A stretch of 64,000 nucleotides of DNA from Mercurialis annua. Lineage: Eukaryota; Streptophyta; Magnoliopsida; Malpighiales; Euphorbiaceae. The stretch's first letter is position 1. Each line of letters opens with the position of its first letter. The notes under the pieces are model-generated. The model searched no databases, was not told the DNA's origin, and saw nothing but the letters and a program-made list of their open reading frames with translations. The stretch lies in assembly GCF_937616625.2 (NCBI RefSeq), contig NC_065570.1, forward strand, positions 64,321,665-64,385,664, read 5' to 3'. The translations under genes were made by a program, and so were the position numbers. This document shows positions 22,871 through 34,178 of this stretch, piece after piece.

Positions 22871-23615
22871 TGAATTCACTTTTAAGGAAAAATCACAAGT
22901 TCTTCGCTCATTACCAAAACTCTTGCAACTTTCAAAGCTTTTCTCTCTCTTCCATCTCTCTGCGAACTCAAGAATTTCGGTAAGTAATTGCCTTTCATTT
23001 TTTATCTTTCGCCCTTATTTCTTCGGATAGGCGATCTCTTTTTCGCAGCTTCTCTATCGCTCGGTACCCTTGTTTTTAAGAGCCCATCATTGTGAGACAC
23101 CAGGACATCTTTGTACGAATGATGTCGCTCTTGTTTAGGTTCCGTTGCTTATGGAATAGAGTTTGACACCGGGCTGAGTGGTGTAACTGGTTTTTTTTCA
23201 TCCCCATTGACCTTCTTCGGCACCCATATTTTCCTAATCTTTGTTGGCGCACGATTGGCTGACCGATTGTCACATGGTCCAGTCTTTGCCGAGTCACTTT
23301 ACGGTTTTGCCCCCAGTCTTTCAATGATGAGCCTAGGCTTTCTGTTCGTACGTCGCCCCTTTTCGAAAGTAATCGGTCTCTAATGGGTATCGCCGGTCTG
23401 GTTGTATTACCCTCACCATGATTGGCTCTTGACTCCTGTCTCAACCTCTACATTCGTCTTTTCTGAATTTTTGTCATATGAGGAGTCTCATGTGGTGCCA
23501 TACCTCGTCGTGGCTCATGCGTTTGCCATTATTTGGTAGGCGATTTAGGTTTGAAGGTTTTAGGATTCTCTCTAACCCTTTCCTTTCTCTTTGCGGCGAA
23601 GCAGTAACTACAAGA
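22871..23615. other. higher-GC stretch, unassigned
   Basis: This stretch is clearly richer in G+C than its surroundings and has a leader-like pyrimidine run followed by a splice-donor-like string (TTTCGGTAAGTAATTG near 22976). The longest open frame (minus strand, 23444-23076) gives a basic peptide that I do not recognise, and the plus strand is also broken. It may be part of an old retroelement leader. I cannot assign a function. Confidence 0.3.
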
Positions 23616-23619
23616 TGGA

Positions 23620-23770
23620 CAAAAAACATTAACGCCATAAAAATACTACAAAAACACCATAGATACACTATATATACACTATAAAAACATCATAGTTACA
23701 CAATATATACATCATAGTTACACTAAAGAACACAATATATACACTATAAATACACCATAATTATATATTT
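23620..23770. repeat. degenerate ACACCATA/ACACTATA simple repeat
   Basis: Short units such as AAAACACCATAGATACACTA and ATATATACACTATAAAAACA recur with variation. A reverse-complement copy of the same kind of repeat lies at 41820-41930 (ATGGTGTTTTTATAG units). Confidence 0.6.
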
Positions 23771-23879
23771 ACCTAAAAAATAAAAATATTTGTATTTTTT
23801 TACCTAAACATAGAAAACTTAAAGAAAATATCTCACATTTTTCCTAACTTTATATTTTTACTCTCTGTATCTAAAAGTT

Positions 23880-24600
23880 AATAATTTTACTCTGTTACCA
23901 TAATATTATCATAAAATTTATCATAATCTTATTATGCCAAATTATTTTATGTATTTTATTTATCATAATATTATCAATAATATTATCATATCTTACCAAT
24001 GAGCTGTAGTTCAAATGGTACAAGCACTGGACATGGACTGTTAGGTCGTGGTTCAAATCCTCCCACAAGCGCTCCTCCCTCCCCAACAAAAAACAATATT
24101 ATTATATTGTTATAGTAACTTTATTATAATTTTTATATAACTTATTTTACATAATTTATGAAAAATTAGATAATATTTTTATAATAATATTATAATACTT
24201 TTTATTTGCCCTGACCCGCGTCGCGCACCTGGCATGGTATCATAATCTTATCATAATCTTATATGCAAAATTATTTAACGTACTTTATCGTAAGTTAACT
24301 ATAACCTTTATCAGAACCTTATCATAACATTATCATAACTGTATCATAATATTATCATAAATGTTTATTGTAAAATTATTTTACGTATTTTACCATAACC
24401 TTCATAAGCAATCATAATATTGTCGCAACCGTATAATGAAAAAACGTTTATCTACTTTGTCTTTATTGTAACCTTATCATAATATTGTCACATAACCGTA
24501 TAATACAAAATTATTTTACGTACTTTATCATAATGTTATCATAACCTTGTCATAATAGTTGTGCAACATTGTCATAATGTTATGATAATTTTATGATACA
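23880..24600. repeat. degenerate tandem repeat with TTATCATAA units
   Basis: The motif TTATCATAA recurs more than a dozen times. A longer block, AAATTATTTTACGTACTTTA, recurs in four versions (about 23938, 24267, 24373 and 24505), spaced about 110-135 bp apart in the right half. The left half is interrupted by a tRNA-like SINE fragment at 24000-24080. Confidence 0.7.
24000..24085 (+). mobile_element. tRNA-derived SINE head (fragment)
   Basis: GAGCTGTAGTTCAAATGG fits a pol III A box and GGTCGTGGTTCAAATCC fits a B box (GGTTCAAATCC), spaced about 30 bp apart as in tRNA-derived SINEs. The body is very short and ends in a CCAACAAAAAACAAT-type A-rich tail. A clear target duplication was not identified. 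Not a real tRNA: no acceptor-stem pairing is evident. Confidence 0.5.
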
Positions 24601-25755
24601 TTTATGACAATGAAAAATAAAAACACATTTATTTTCTTATCAAAACATTGTTTATCTACAAAAAATTATTCTTTTGTAAATATACAGAACTAAAACTGAA
24701 ATTATCATTTTTAATTAATTCCAAACTGAAACAAACATCAACAATCAATATCAAAAACTGTATCTATTTATATAGGAGAAATCCTATTATTACCTAATAT
24801 TATGTAGCTTATGCTCAATTACGATTGTACAAAGTTCTAGTCATCTAAACTATAAACAAATTTCCCTAATGTAAAACGAAATTGGTTGGTTCATAAGGAC
24901 CATGAAAAGTTTTCTTAAAATTAGGTAACTACAAGTATGATGCAATGACAGTATATTGCCTTTTCAAATCAACAAGGTTTTATTTCATCAAAATCAAAGT
25001 CAGTCTCGAGTTCGAAGTCATTTTCAGGATTATGTAATATATAGCTCAAATTTTAATCATAATTAATGATTATTAAATGATCTACAAGCTTTTGCGTCAC
25101 CTAATTGAACAATTATCTGAGATAGAAATGTTCGAATAAATGGCTGCAATTTTTCCTTCAAATTTCATAATCAAAAAGTATAGAAGTACATTCCGTACAA
25201 AGTGGCTGAAGTCAGAATTAGAATTATCGATTGATTAAAGAAGCTTGCCTCATCATTGGGATAAACTTATAGGAATACATATCAATATAAGTCACTTTCA
25301 AGAGAAGTCAACGGTTGTTTAATTACTGAACCGACTAAAATTGAAAGAACCGGAAAAAAAAAAAAAAACATTTCAATCAGTTGAACTTTTTTCAATTGTC
25401 TCCGAGCAAAAACCGGATTGAACTGAATAACTAAAACAACCATACTGAACATATATATTTCCAGTTCAGTCAGATTCAGCTTTACAAAAACCTAGTTAAA
25501 GGCATGCCATGCGAAAATGCAAAATTATTAGTATCAAAAGAATGAATGGAGAACTTTATATGTATAGCAAATCTTCGCTCATGAGAGAATTGATAAATCA
25601 AGTTAAACGAAACAAACATGATTCCATCAGCTGACGCGAGAGATAAATATTCTGTCTGGCTAACTGCTCGTATTTCAGTTAATAATGACTAATTCCATCA
25701 TAAATCGGGAGGAATCAAACATCGCTACTTACGGTTTATAATACTATATGCATAT
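24601..25755. other. intergenic; includes the 3' flank of KINB3
   Basis: No gene is visible. The last few hundred bases before 25756 should hold the 3' UTR and poly(A) site of KINB3 (minus strand). The ACCGGA/ACTGAACC strings at 25300-25480 resemble an old hAT-type relic without identifiable ends. Confidence 0.4.
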
Positions 25756-26177
25756 TTAAGTGCCGGTACTCCCCCTTCTCTGAACAGGTTTGTATAGCAC
25801 AACAGTAACGTATTTTGAACGGAAGCGGTGAGTGAATCCGAGTGCCACCACAGATCGTGGGGCCTCTCGGTTCTCAATATAAAGATGGTTGAGAATTACA
25901 TTCTGCGGCTCGGTAATAGTTTCGGACATGTCTGCACTTGCTGGGTAGCTGAGCAAGGTGTGCTGCAGGTGCGGAGGGACTGCAGGTGGGTCCCGTGCCT
26001 CATCTTCATTTCCGGGGTAGGCATTGTTGTAGCTTGAATCCGGGGACTTTGGAACTTCAAATCCCACTACAGTTGTGTCTTCCTGATCAAGATTGAAAAT
26101 GTAAGAGTAATATTTGATTTTGATAACGCTAAAACAACGGTTACACCTACATGATCTTCACCGAACTGGTTGCTCAT
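25756..26177 (-). CDS. KINB3: SnRK1 regulatory subunit beta-3 (KINB3)
   Basis: Plant-specific short beta subunit of the SnRK1 kinase, the energy-sensing kinase related to yeast SNF1 and animal AMPK. It links catalytic alpha and gamma-type subunits. Coding exons are 26177-26151 (MSNQFGEDH) and 26082-25756, with a 68-bp GT-AG intron; total 117 residues, close to the roughly 114 of Arabidopsis KINbeta3. The first part (EDTTVVGFEVP, SPDSSYNNAYP) is the typical N terminus. The rest is the ASC/AMPKBI domain, with PPAVPPHLQHTLLSYPAS, NVILNHLYIENREAPRSV and VALGFTHRFRSKYVTVVLY, ending in KPVQRRGS. The glycogen-binding domain is absent, as is normal for beta-3. No disabling change is seen. A 5-codon upstream ORF lies 22 nt before the start. 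Confidence 0.96.
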
Positions 26178-26238
26178 GTCGAAAAGATAAGGCAACTGGC
26201 TAAAAGGGCAGAATCATCAAGTTCGCGACACTGACAAC
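26151..26238 (-). other. KINB3 leader/first coding exon
   Basis: On the minus strand a good acceptor (TTTTCTTGTCAG) precedes 26238 and a donor (GATCAT, then GTAGGT) follows 26151. The exon holds 61 nt of leader, with the uORF, and the first 27 coding bases. That an acceptor sits so close upstream of the start suggests further non-coding exons upstream. Confidence 0.6.
26200..26217 (-). promoter_or_regulatory. upstream ORF in the KINB3 leader
   Basis: In the leader part of the first coding exon, an ATG followed by four codons and TAG (Met-Ile-Leu-Pro-Phe) ends 22 nt before the main start codon. Such a short uORF could reduce translation of the main frame. The context of its ATG (ACTTGATGAT) is weak, so leaky scanning is likely. 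Inference only. Confidence 0.5.
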
Positions 26239-26619
26239 CTGACAAGAAAAAATTCTCCTTACATGAAAATATCGAGAAATTATGAAGATAGCATACTGAT
26301 ATACACTGGATTTTAATTAACAGCAAAGATATTGTTGCAGAATGTAACCGCATTAGATTACATGCATTTTTAGAAAGGCAAGCTAAAACATTTCATTGAC
26401 GGCTCATTGCCTAATGTAATTCACTGTATCCACACAGCATAAAATAGTAAAGTTCTTTTCTTGGAAAAAAGGCAAGAAATGTGCAGTCTGCATTCTATAT
26501 TGTCATCGTACATTTGCACCACAGCCTATTCAATAATTAGTCTGAGTATTGAAGACTATCAAGGATAACAAAATCCCAACTGCTGATGGTGCGGTGCTCC
26601 ATTTTTAGTATATACTTAC

Positions 26620-26697
26620 TTGTCAAAGTATATACAGTGTGGAACCTTGACAGGACACTGACGAGATTAACAGACCGACTTGCTTCTCCACTCTTAG
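26620..26697 (-). other. candidate non-coding leader exon of KINB3
   Basis: The minus strand shows an acceptor (TTTTCATTTATAG) before 26697 and a strong donor (GACAA, then GTAAGTATAT) after 26620, enclosing 78 nt with no AT-rich intronic look. Its place between the other leader exons fits, but only cDNA could prove use. Confidence 0.4.
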
Positions 26698-27160
26698 CTA
26701 TAAATGAAAAGGAATTCCAGCTTAGTAAATCATAACTCTTTTTTTGTTATTCTGATATGATTTAATAGCGTAAAACAGAAAAGAAAAGAAACACACAGCA
26801 AACGAAGATGGCATTAGAAAGTTTGAGTGTCATTGTATTCTTTTCATTTGCAAAGACAAAATATTTGCACATTTTCACTAGCTTAAGGACAATTTTTTAA
26901 TGGAATGAACTCATCACTCCATTTTCAACACACTTGGACCAAACACACACAGTAGGATATAGCTAACATCAATACCTTAACTTCCTTAAAATAAGTAATG
27001 ATGCATCTAATGGAATACATAGCAATAGCATAATTAATAGATATTCACAAAAAAATTAAATGCAGTACAATTCTAACCAATCAATCAAATCGATAGTTGG
27101 AATTCGTAAAGTTATTTTTATTGACCAACAAAAATGAAAGAAATCCTATTATATTTTTTT

Positions 27161-27521
27161 GGCTTAATCACCAAAAAAACCCTCCACCTTTTAACCCCTT
27201 TCACTTGCACCTTTGTCCAATTCACCCAAATTCGCACCTTTGGATTTCAATTCCACCCTCAAGTACCAAATTGATCTCTTCTCCATTTGGAAAAAGTTGA
27301 AATAAGTCATTCATTTTTAACTTTTTATGGGGAAAAGAGTTCAAACAAGTACTTTATAAGGGTTTTTATGAATTTTTCTAGAGTGTAAAAGAGTCCAATT
27401 TGATTTTGAGGGTGGAATTGGAAGCCAAAGGTGTGAATTTGGGTGAATTGGACAAAATTACAATGTCGGGATGCAACTGAAAAGGAGCTGAAAGGTGGAG
27501 GGTTTTTTTGGTGATTAAGCC
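27161..27521. mobile_element. foldback MITE in the KINB3 leader intron, 9-bp TSD
   Basis: Left end GGCTTAATCACCAAAAAAAC, right end GGTTTTTTTGGTGATTAAGCC, with arms matching for more than 100 bp around strings such as CCCTCCACCTTT and GGTGAATTGGACAAA. It is flanked by the exact 9-bp repeat TATTTTTTT (27152-27160 and 27522-27530), a low-complexity string, so the duplication is supported but less specific than others. Non-coding. Confidence 0.88.
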
Positions 27522-29753
27522 TATTTTTTTAGATCAAAGCAGAATTTTAGTTAACTAATTGTTTTTCTGAAATGAGATGCCTTTCATTATTTGAAGCCAA
27601 CCAATCCAAACATTTCAGCTTCTTAATGGAAATAGCCATATTTGATGTCCATTTTTTCTCCACACACCTTTTGTGTCCACACAAGGTGCTTCAAATGGCC
27701 ATGCAATGTAATAAAAGTTTGAAAACAAAAAACACAACTCAACAATTTGTAAGTGCAGCCATCAAATTCAATAGAAAATTTATGCATAATGGTTGACCAC
27801 GACGAAAAGTAAGACAATATGAAGCATGGGGAAAGAGAGATGGTCTTTACCAACTCCACTCTCATGTCCCACAAGTCTAGCCTCTCTAATTATTGCGCTT
27901 TAACTTATCCTTACAACACAACCAACAAAAAGTACTTTATATATACAGCTTCAAAAGAAAGGGCAATTGCTCATATATCAAGATCTCAGGAAAAAAATTA
28001 TAAATGAAAATGTTCAAGTTTCTAATTGTTAAGTTGACTTGTCTAAGTGGTATATAATACATGAATTAGTTCAGGAAGAAATTTTTAGTCCAAGAAGTAA
28101 TTTTTTTTCCATCACATTTAGGAGCCATGTTGCATAACGATTAAGAGTTCAAGTAATAGCATGTTTCTTAATATCTTGAATCTGTTTACATGCTTGTGAT
28201 GGTTTAGTTTATACGTAATTAGTTATTTTAATGAATGAATGAATCTGAGGGTATTCGAGAACGATTTGATGCACCGCTTACTTGATACAAATGTGCTCAA
28301 TTTACATGATTTAGCAAAAGTGTCTCTGATTTACATAATTCAGTTTCTAAATTGAATCAATCACGGTCCAAATTCTTTTAAGCATAAGCAGTAATTTGAA
28401 GAACCTCACTAACTGTAATTCTGAACTCAAAGGGCAATAGTCGGTGTGATCAAGTATAAAAATCTTCCATAAAATAAGACAACAGGAGCATCATTGGTCA
28501 TAGACTTGTACCTAACAACTTTTAGACAAGACAAAATACATGAAGAGAAAACATTAGAGTGCCGCACAGATGCACCCTTATACTGAAAGTTCCCATAAAT
28601 ATAATGATAAAACAATAATAACCACCAACGTATGGGGAACAAGGTGCTTATTGGCTAAATAGAAATGTTTCTACGCGGAATCTAGAAAAAATTGACCTCA
28701 CTTAGAAAGGCACACATTGAACACTAAATTGTATGTTTTATGATTTATAAAGGAGAAAAATACAGGGTATGAATTTCTGAACCATTTAATATTTGCATAT
28801 GAACTAACTTGGACTTTCGTAGCCTAAGACTAAGAGTACAACTAAATATATCAACTTAAAAGATATCAACCTTGCAATAGTAGTTATCATTTCTCAATTT
28901 CCTATGTATCAATTCAGCACCTACATTAATTAGAGGATTGTGTACCATATGAGGTAGACGAAAGATTAAGCACACGTCATGGTTCTATACTAACAAAATA
29001 TGTATAAACTAGAGAGTAGAGCCTACACTTATTATTCAGCAAAAACTGATCCATGGAGACACCTAATAGTTCATATGGATATTGAAAATGAAACAAATCA
29101 ATACATTTGAATATTAATAATGGATAATATCTTATGTAGAATAAGTGAAGATCACGGCAATGCAAAACTATATGCCATGTTCTTTCTTCAATTCCACATT
29201 GACTTAACCCTACCTATTGATTTGCAGAAGGCAACCAACAGATAATGCACGCAAAATTGCCTGCTTAGTGTCATTGGTGCAAACGCAATTTCAAACCCGA
29301 AAATATTCCACATTGTACATTCTCTTAAAATTGTTCTAGACATTGTCCACCGGTAATAACACATAAGTACTATTTTTCTTACCCTTACTAGAAAAACCAT
29401 AATTTAACGATAACTGCTGTACGAACTACAAATATAAACTATTTTTTCTTGCAACACCCATTGAAAAGTAATCAAACATATCAAGTTAATAACCAATTAA
29501 GCTTGTAATCAACATGCACCAAGTTAAAACACTAAAAACTCGACCAACCTCCAACGGAAAGTACTTCAATCCCATAGAGACGCAGAAAGATGAAAAAGCA
29601 AGAAAAAACGATAAATAAAACCATGAAAGTATAACCAATCTTAAATTGATAGCAGACCTAAGTAAACTAAACATTAAACATTCTCAAGAACCACAATGTC
29701 TAATCTTGAATTAAATTCTACAACAACATTCACACGAAAAATAAGAAACTGAC

Positions 29754-29854
29754 CTGATTGGGCCAATTCTCTAGCCCTCAATTGAAATCTTCCTCAGTGC
29801 TACCCAGCACAGACAAAATACTTAGACTTGAAAGATTACAACTTCACAATTGAG
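29754..29854 (-). other. candidate non-coding leader exon of KINB3
   Basis: Minus strand: acceptor TTGTATTGTTTTGCAG before 29854 and donor CCAATCAG, then GTCAGTTTC after 29754, enclosing 101 nt of balanced composition. It lies about 3 kb upstream of the next candidate exon; the MITE at 27161 falls in that intron. Confidence 0.5.
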
Positions 29855-30161
29855 CTGCAAAACAATACAATAAATTTAGATTAAATCAATTCAACTAACA
29901 AACTAACAAAAAAAATAAAAAATTGAACCACCCTACAGCCTAAAACCCTACAATTTGAACTCAAAATCCCAAAAGGAAAAAAAATGTCAGGAAACCAAGA
30001 CAACCCACTAATACCCTTTAAGAAAAAAGAGTAATTAACAAAATAAAAAGCTCAAAAAATCATATTGGAAAAAAAAGATTGAATTTTGAACATGAACATA
30101 GAACAGAAATGAGTAGAAAGTAAAAACCCATTTCAATAGATAATAAATAGAAATTACATAC

Positions 30162-30302
30162 CTAATTTTTAAAATAATTACAAGAAAGTGGGTGGTGTGT
30201 TTGGTTGGAGTTATAGGAGAATCCGTCAATAGAATCTGAAATGAAGAAGAAAGCTTGTGTTAGTGACAAAGCCAAAATTCAAGTGTCCCGCTATTATACC
30301 AA
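30162..30302 (-). other. candidate first (non-coding) exon of KINB3
   Basis: Minus strand: begins about 30 nt after a TATA box at 30331-30338, contains pyrimidine-rich leader sequence (AAGCTTTCTTCTTCATTTCA), and ends at a donor (AAATTAG, then GTATGTAATTT). The start site is estimated from the TATA box only. Confidence 0.45.
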
Positions 30303-30330
30303 ATAATAGAAATTTAAGATTTGTAAATTT

Positions 30331-30338
30331 TATTTATA
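30331..30338 (-). promoter_or_regulatory. probable TATA box of KINB3
   Basis: CTATAAATAAAA on the minus strand, about 30 nt before the inferred first exon. The position fits a core promoter; it lies 4.1 kb from the start codon, so it depends on the leader-exon model being right. Confidence 0.45.
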
Positions 30339-30344
30339 GATATT

Positions 30345-32742
30345 TTTTAATAAGATGATGGGTATTTACTTTTAAAAGAAAATTACTTTTGATTGGAATT
30401 GGAAAATAATTGAATTGAGAAACAAATGGCAAGGGAAGGGTTTAGTTGTAAAAGGGTAGACATTGAGAGACAAAACAACATGCAAATATTGCCTAATTTT
30501 GTTGTTTCTCTCTTTATTAATTAGGTCTACATTCAATAAAAAAAAATAGTAGTATTTGGTTTTCAAGGACAATAACATCTAAAAATTATAGTCTTTGATA
30601 CATTTAAATAACAATTAGTTAAAATTTTAAAATTAATGTAGATAAATAGATGTTACATCTATTAAGATTTATGAGCTATATCATAATTAATATATATTCT
30701 AATTTTGAAAAGTAATATTGTATATTTTTAGATGTTACCATATACACATAATACATAATGTAATGATTATATTAGTATTAGTTAATTTTAAATAAATTTT
30801 AAATAAATTTTAACACGCGATTTTTTCTAAAAAAAATTCTCTCTTTTTCCTAAAAATACAAAAATAAATTCATAGTTTTTGAGTTCCTCCATCATTTTAT
30901 TCTTACTTTTCTTATTTAATATATCTATTTTAATTTGTTTTTCAGTAAAATTTCATGTTTGGATATTTTTTCTACTTTAAATAATGAAGAATTATATTTG
31001 AAGAAAGGATAAACTCGCCCAGAGCTATTGACACAGGGTCATTTAATTCAGATTTTACTTTTTTGATCAACTAACCTCAAAACTCTTTATTTTTGGGTCA
31101 GATTATTCCATAATTGTATTTTAAAACGCATAAAATACCAATCGGGGGTTAGGGAAGCGAAAAAGAAATTAAAAAGTTCTCTAATTATAGCGATAAAATT
31201 ATCATAAACCTATTTTTTGCAATAAAAATATAAATTATGGAGTAATCTGACTCATAAATTAATATTTGTTTTTTAATTTAAACCTTAAGCTCAATTGTTG
31301 GAGTTCAGATAAGTTTAGACCTCTATATACACAGGTATTATCGTACCCTATTGGGCTCGACCCAGCCCATTAAATGAATAAGCCTCTTACATTTTCTACT
31401 TGTTTTCGTTTTTGTTAACTTTTGTTTTTCTGGAAAGAAAAAAAACCCAAACATGTTTGAGCCAAAATAAATTTCTATTTTTTATTTTTTTTTGAAATTG
31501 GAAGTTTTAATCTTAAACTGAACAAAAGAGAAAGGAAATCAATAATTTAGAAGAAAGTTAATCCCAATAAAGTATCACTCAATACAGATGGAGGATTGTA
31601 ACTTGAAAATGAAATCAAATTTTTTTTGTTAAAAAGAAAATTTTTAAAATTAGACCACACATAGACCTTATTATTAGGCTGGTACCGACTGAACGTCCAA
31701 ATCTAATCCTCTTGAATTAAATTAGAATATTTATTTATTTTTATCAAATTCAATCTAAATTTATATTATTATTATTAAACTCAATTGTGATTTTTTTATA
31801 TATATAAATTATTAAATTTTAGTGTATACTAAAAAAATCCAAATTTGTATTATATTTAATTTACAATTTGGACTTGCACAATAAATATTAAACTAAAATC
31901 AAGTTTAGTTTATTTTAAAATAGTCGGGTGCGGTTGAGTCTAAAGCGAACTCATCTAAGTGCAGCCACGAACATGGAAAAACAAACATGATGAAGGGCTT
32001 TTTTTAATATGTCAAATTTCATTAAATAGAATTTGAAACAGTTACATTTATAAAAAATTAAAAAAAATTAAAAATTAAAGCCGATGACCTGACGCGTTGT
32101 CCGATTCACAGATCTACTTACGAAAACAAAAACTAAGATACTAATTGTTTTGTCAATTAAGTACAATATAAAAGGAGATGACTACCGCCACCCGACCAAG
32201 TCTTTAAAAAAAGGGACAACAAATATTTCATGAAGAAAGGACAATAAATCTTTTCACATAAAAATGACAAAAACAATAGATAACAACAATAAAAAAAACT
32301 AACATGACCCATAAACGATTCCATCTTCATTGTTGAAAGATCTTCAATCGATCTTTAACTCGCTTTTCAATGATAAATATTAGTCCATGAAGAATAAAAA
32401 TAAAAAGGAGTTAACTATTTATTAAGTTTTATGGAAATAATATGAAATAGAAAAGGAGATGACTACCGCCAACGGTAAAATCAAACTATTAACGATATTC
32501 GAAAAAAAATAAAAAAAAATATTCGCGGCTAGGATTTTTTTTGGAGAAAAACTGAGAGAAAGAGAGATGCTGAAACTAATAACAGTTATATTTTTTTACC
32601 GAAACAATGTTTATGAAGGACTTTCTTTTAGTTTCATAAATATGGTATCATAAAGTAATGTTCTCATATAGAATGTTATTTATTTTTCTGATACAACCAA
32701 TCGTAAAATATATTCATGCTAAATTTAAAAACAGATTTAAAT
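30345..32742. other. intergenic, no gene seen
   Basis: AT-rich DNA without coding signal. The string AAAAGGAGATGACTACCGCC occurs twice (about 32170 and 32452), 281 bp apart, suggesting a short duplicated relic. Other parts (for example 31010-31340) have the look of decayed foldback arms, but no ends can be fixed. Confidence 0.35.
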
Positions 32743-32925
32743 AGCAATTTGCCCCCTCAATTTATAAGCAATGGACAAAACATATAAATAAAGGGCAAAT
32801 TAGTTATAAACTTATTGATTATGGACAATTAGTCTTATTTTGGCTAATTAGTTTACAAGTTGAAGAGACAAATTTCTAATTGAAGGGGCAATAAACTTAC
32901 AAGTTGGGGGAGCAAATTGATAAAA
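32743..32925. mobile_element. small foldback element, ends uncertain
   Basis: CAATTTGCCCCCTCAATTTA near the left and the complement of CAATTTGCTCCCCCAACTTG near the right form inverted arms over about 25-40 bp. The middle repeats similar GGGCAAATTAG-type strings. No target duplication was confirmed. Confidence 0.45.
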
Positions 32926-33084
32926 TAGGAATAATTGCTTATAATCATCAAATTCATGACTGGTTTGCCCAATAAATTACTTTATATGTTAGTTACTCAT
33001 TACTTACAATCTAAGTCCTTAGAAAACTCTTGATAAAATTAAAATTGTTTTTCCTACTCTGGTATGAAACGGCGGATCTAGAAC

Positions 33085-33140
33085 TCTATAGTAAAGTCCA
33101 TACATAAAAAATTCTATAGTGAAGTCCATACATAAAAAAT
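33085..33140. repeat. tandem duplication, 2 x 28 bp
   Basis: The 28-bp unit beginning TCTATAGTAAAGTCCATACA occurs twice back to back with a single mismatch (AAAG/GAAG). Confidence 0.9.
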
Positions 33141-33741
33141 TCAAATTATAAAAATATGTAAATTTTTAACTAAATTATAAAAACTTGTAAACTTTTAACA
33201 AAATAAAATTATAATAATAGAATAAGTTGTTCATAATTTTTCTCGGCGAGTTTTCATGTCCTGAAATATTGAATAATTATATCGTTGCTCAAATTATTGA
33301 ATACATTATTTAATGAACAAAGGATCACTTTACCCCCTGAACTTGGCACAAAGTATCAAAAACGTCCAAATTAGCAAAACGGGATCACTTTTACCCTGAA
33401 CTTATCAAATTTAGTACAAAAACTCCCCTCCCCACTCTCACCCTAGAGAGTGTACCTCACTCTCCGGTTTTAATAGGGGTTTTGGTTTTCTAAGGTGGTT
33501 TTTGATTGAAAAAAGTTTAAAATAGTCCTAATTTTTTTTAAACATTTTAAATTAATACCTAATAATTTAAAAAAATAACAATTTCATCCTTTTAATTTCA
33601 AACTTAAAATTACAAATTAATCCTCCAACTTTTACTTATATTCCAAATTAATCCCCAAAAATTATATTTTTTAATAAAAAAATTAAAAAAATTTAAACAT
33701 TAAATCAGACCCATGGGTCAAAAAATTGACCCATGGGTCTC

Positions 33742-33768
33742 AGAGGAGCTGCCGGCAGCAGCTCCTCC
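33742..33768. repeat. GC-rich hairpin at the left edge of the array
   Basis: GAGGAGCTGC and GCAGCTCCTC can pair around a short centre (CGGCA-type loop). It borders the left side of the palindrome array. Confidence 0.7.
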
Positions 33769-33773
33769 GTTCT

Positions 33774-34143
33774 TGCTCGTCTGAGACGAGCAAGCACCTT
33801 GCTCGTCTGAGACGAGCAAGAACCTGCTCGTCTGAGACGAGCAGAGACCTGCTCGTCTGAGACGAGCAGAGACCTGCTCGTCTGAGACGAGCAGAGACCT
33901 GCTCGTCTGAGACGAGCAGATCCTTGCTCGTCTCAGACGAGCACCACCTTGCTCGTCTCAGAAGAGCAAGGATGTGCTCGTCTGAGACGAGCAGATCTGT
34001 GCTCGTCTCAGACGAGCAGATCTATGCTCGTCTGAGACGAGCACAGATCTGCTCGTCTCAGACGAGCACATCCTTGCTCGTCTCAGACGAGCAAGGTTCT
34101 GCTCGTCTCGGACGAGCACCGACATGCTCGTCTGAGACGAGCA
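33774..34143. repeat. 25-bp-phased array of 15 palindromic units
   Basis: Each unit has the core TGCTCGTCTGAGACGAGCA (19 bp). This is an odd palindrome whose middle base is G in units 1-6, 9, 11 and 15 and C in the others; units 8 and 14 carry one extra mismatch each. Core starts (GCTCG) fall at 33775, 33801, 33826, 33851 and so on to 34126, exactly 25 bp apart after the first step of 26. The 6-bp spacers vary (for example GAGACC, GATCCT, CCACCT, GATCTG, AGGTTC). Each unit could fold alone into an 8-9-bp stem, and neighbouring units can pair with each other. It is not a CRISPR array (eukaryotic context, spacers too short). An open frame across it is a by-product of 3 x 25 bp = 25 codons. Confidence 0.95.
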
Positions 34144-34150
34144 GCAGGTT

Positions 34151-34178
34151 CCGGCGAGGAGGATCTCCTCCTCGCCGG
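34151..34178. repeat. perfect GC-rich hairpin at the right edge of the array
   Basis: CCGGCGAGGAGGA, a 2-nt centre, then TCCTCCTCGCCGG: 13-bp perfect arms. It closes the array on its right side. Confidence 0.9.

Noticed and set aside
23076..23444. A 122-codon minus-strand gene
   Set aside because: Composition is basic and unlike any family I know; the region looks like retroelement leader DNA and no splice or promoter context supports a gene.
24000..24085. A true tRNA gene
   Set aside because: A- and B-box-like strings are present but no acceptor-stem pairing or proper cloverleaf is evident; a SINE head is more likely.
28427..29674. Several 60-70-codon minus-strand ORFs in the KINB3 leader intron
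   Set aside because: Hydrophobic, low-complexity frames from AT-rich intron DNA; no motifs.
33774..34143. CRISPR array
   Set aside because: Repeats with spacers superficially fit, but the spacers are only 6 bp, the DNA is from a plant nucleus, there are no cas genes, and the array sits inside a transposon with target duplications.
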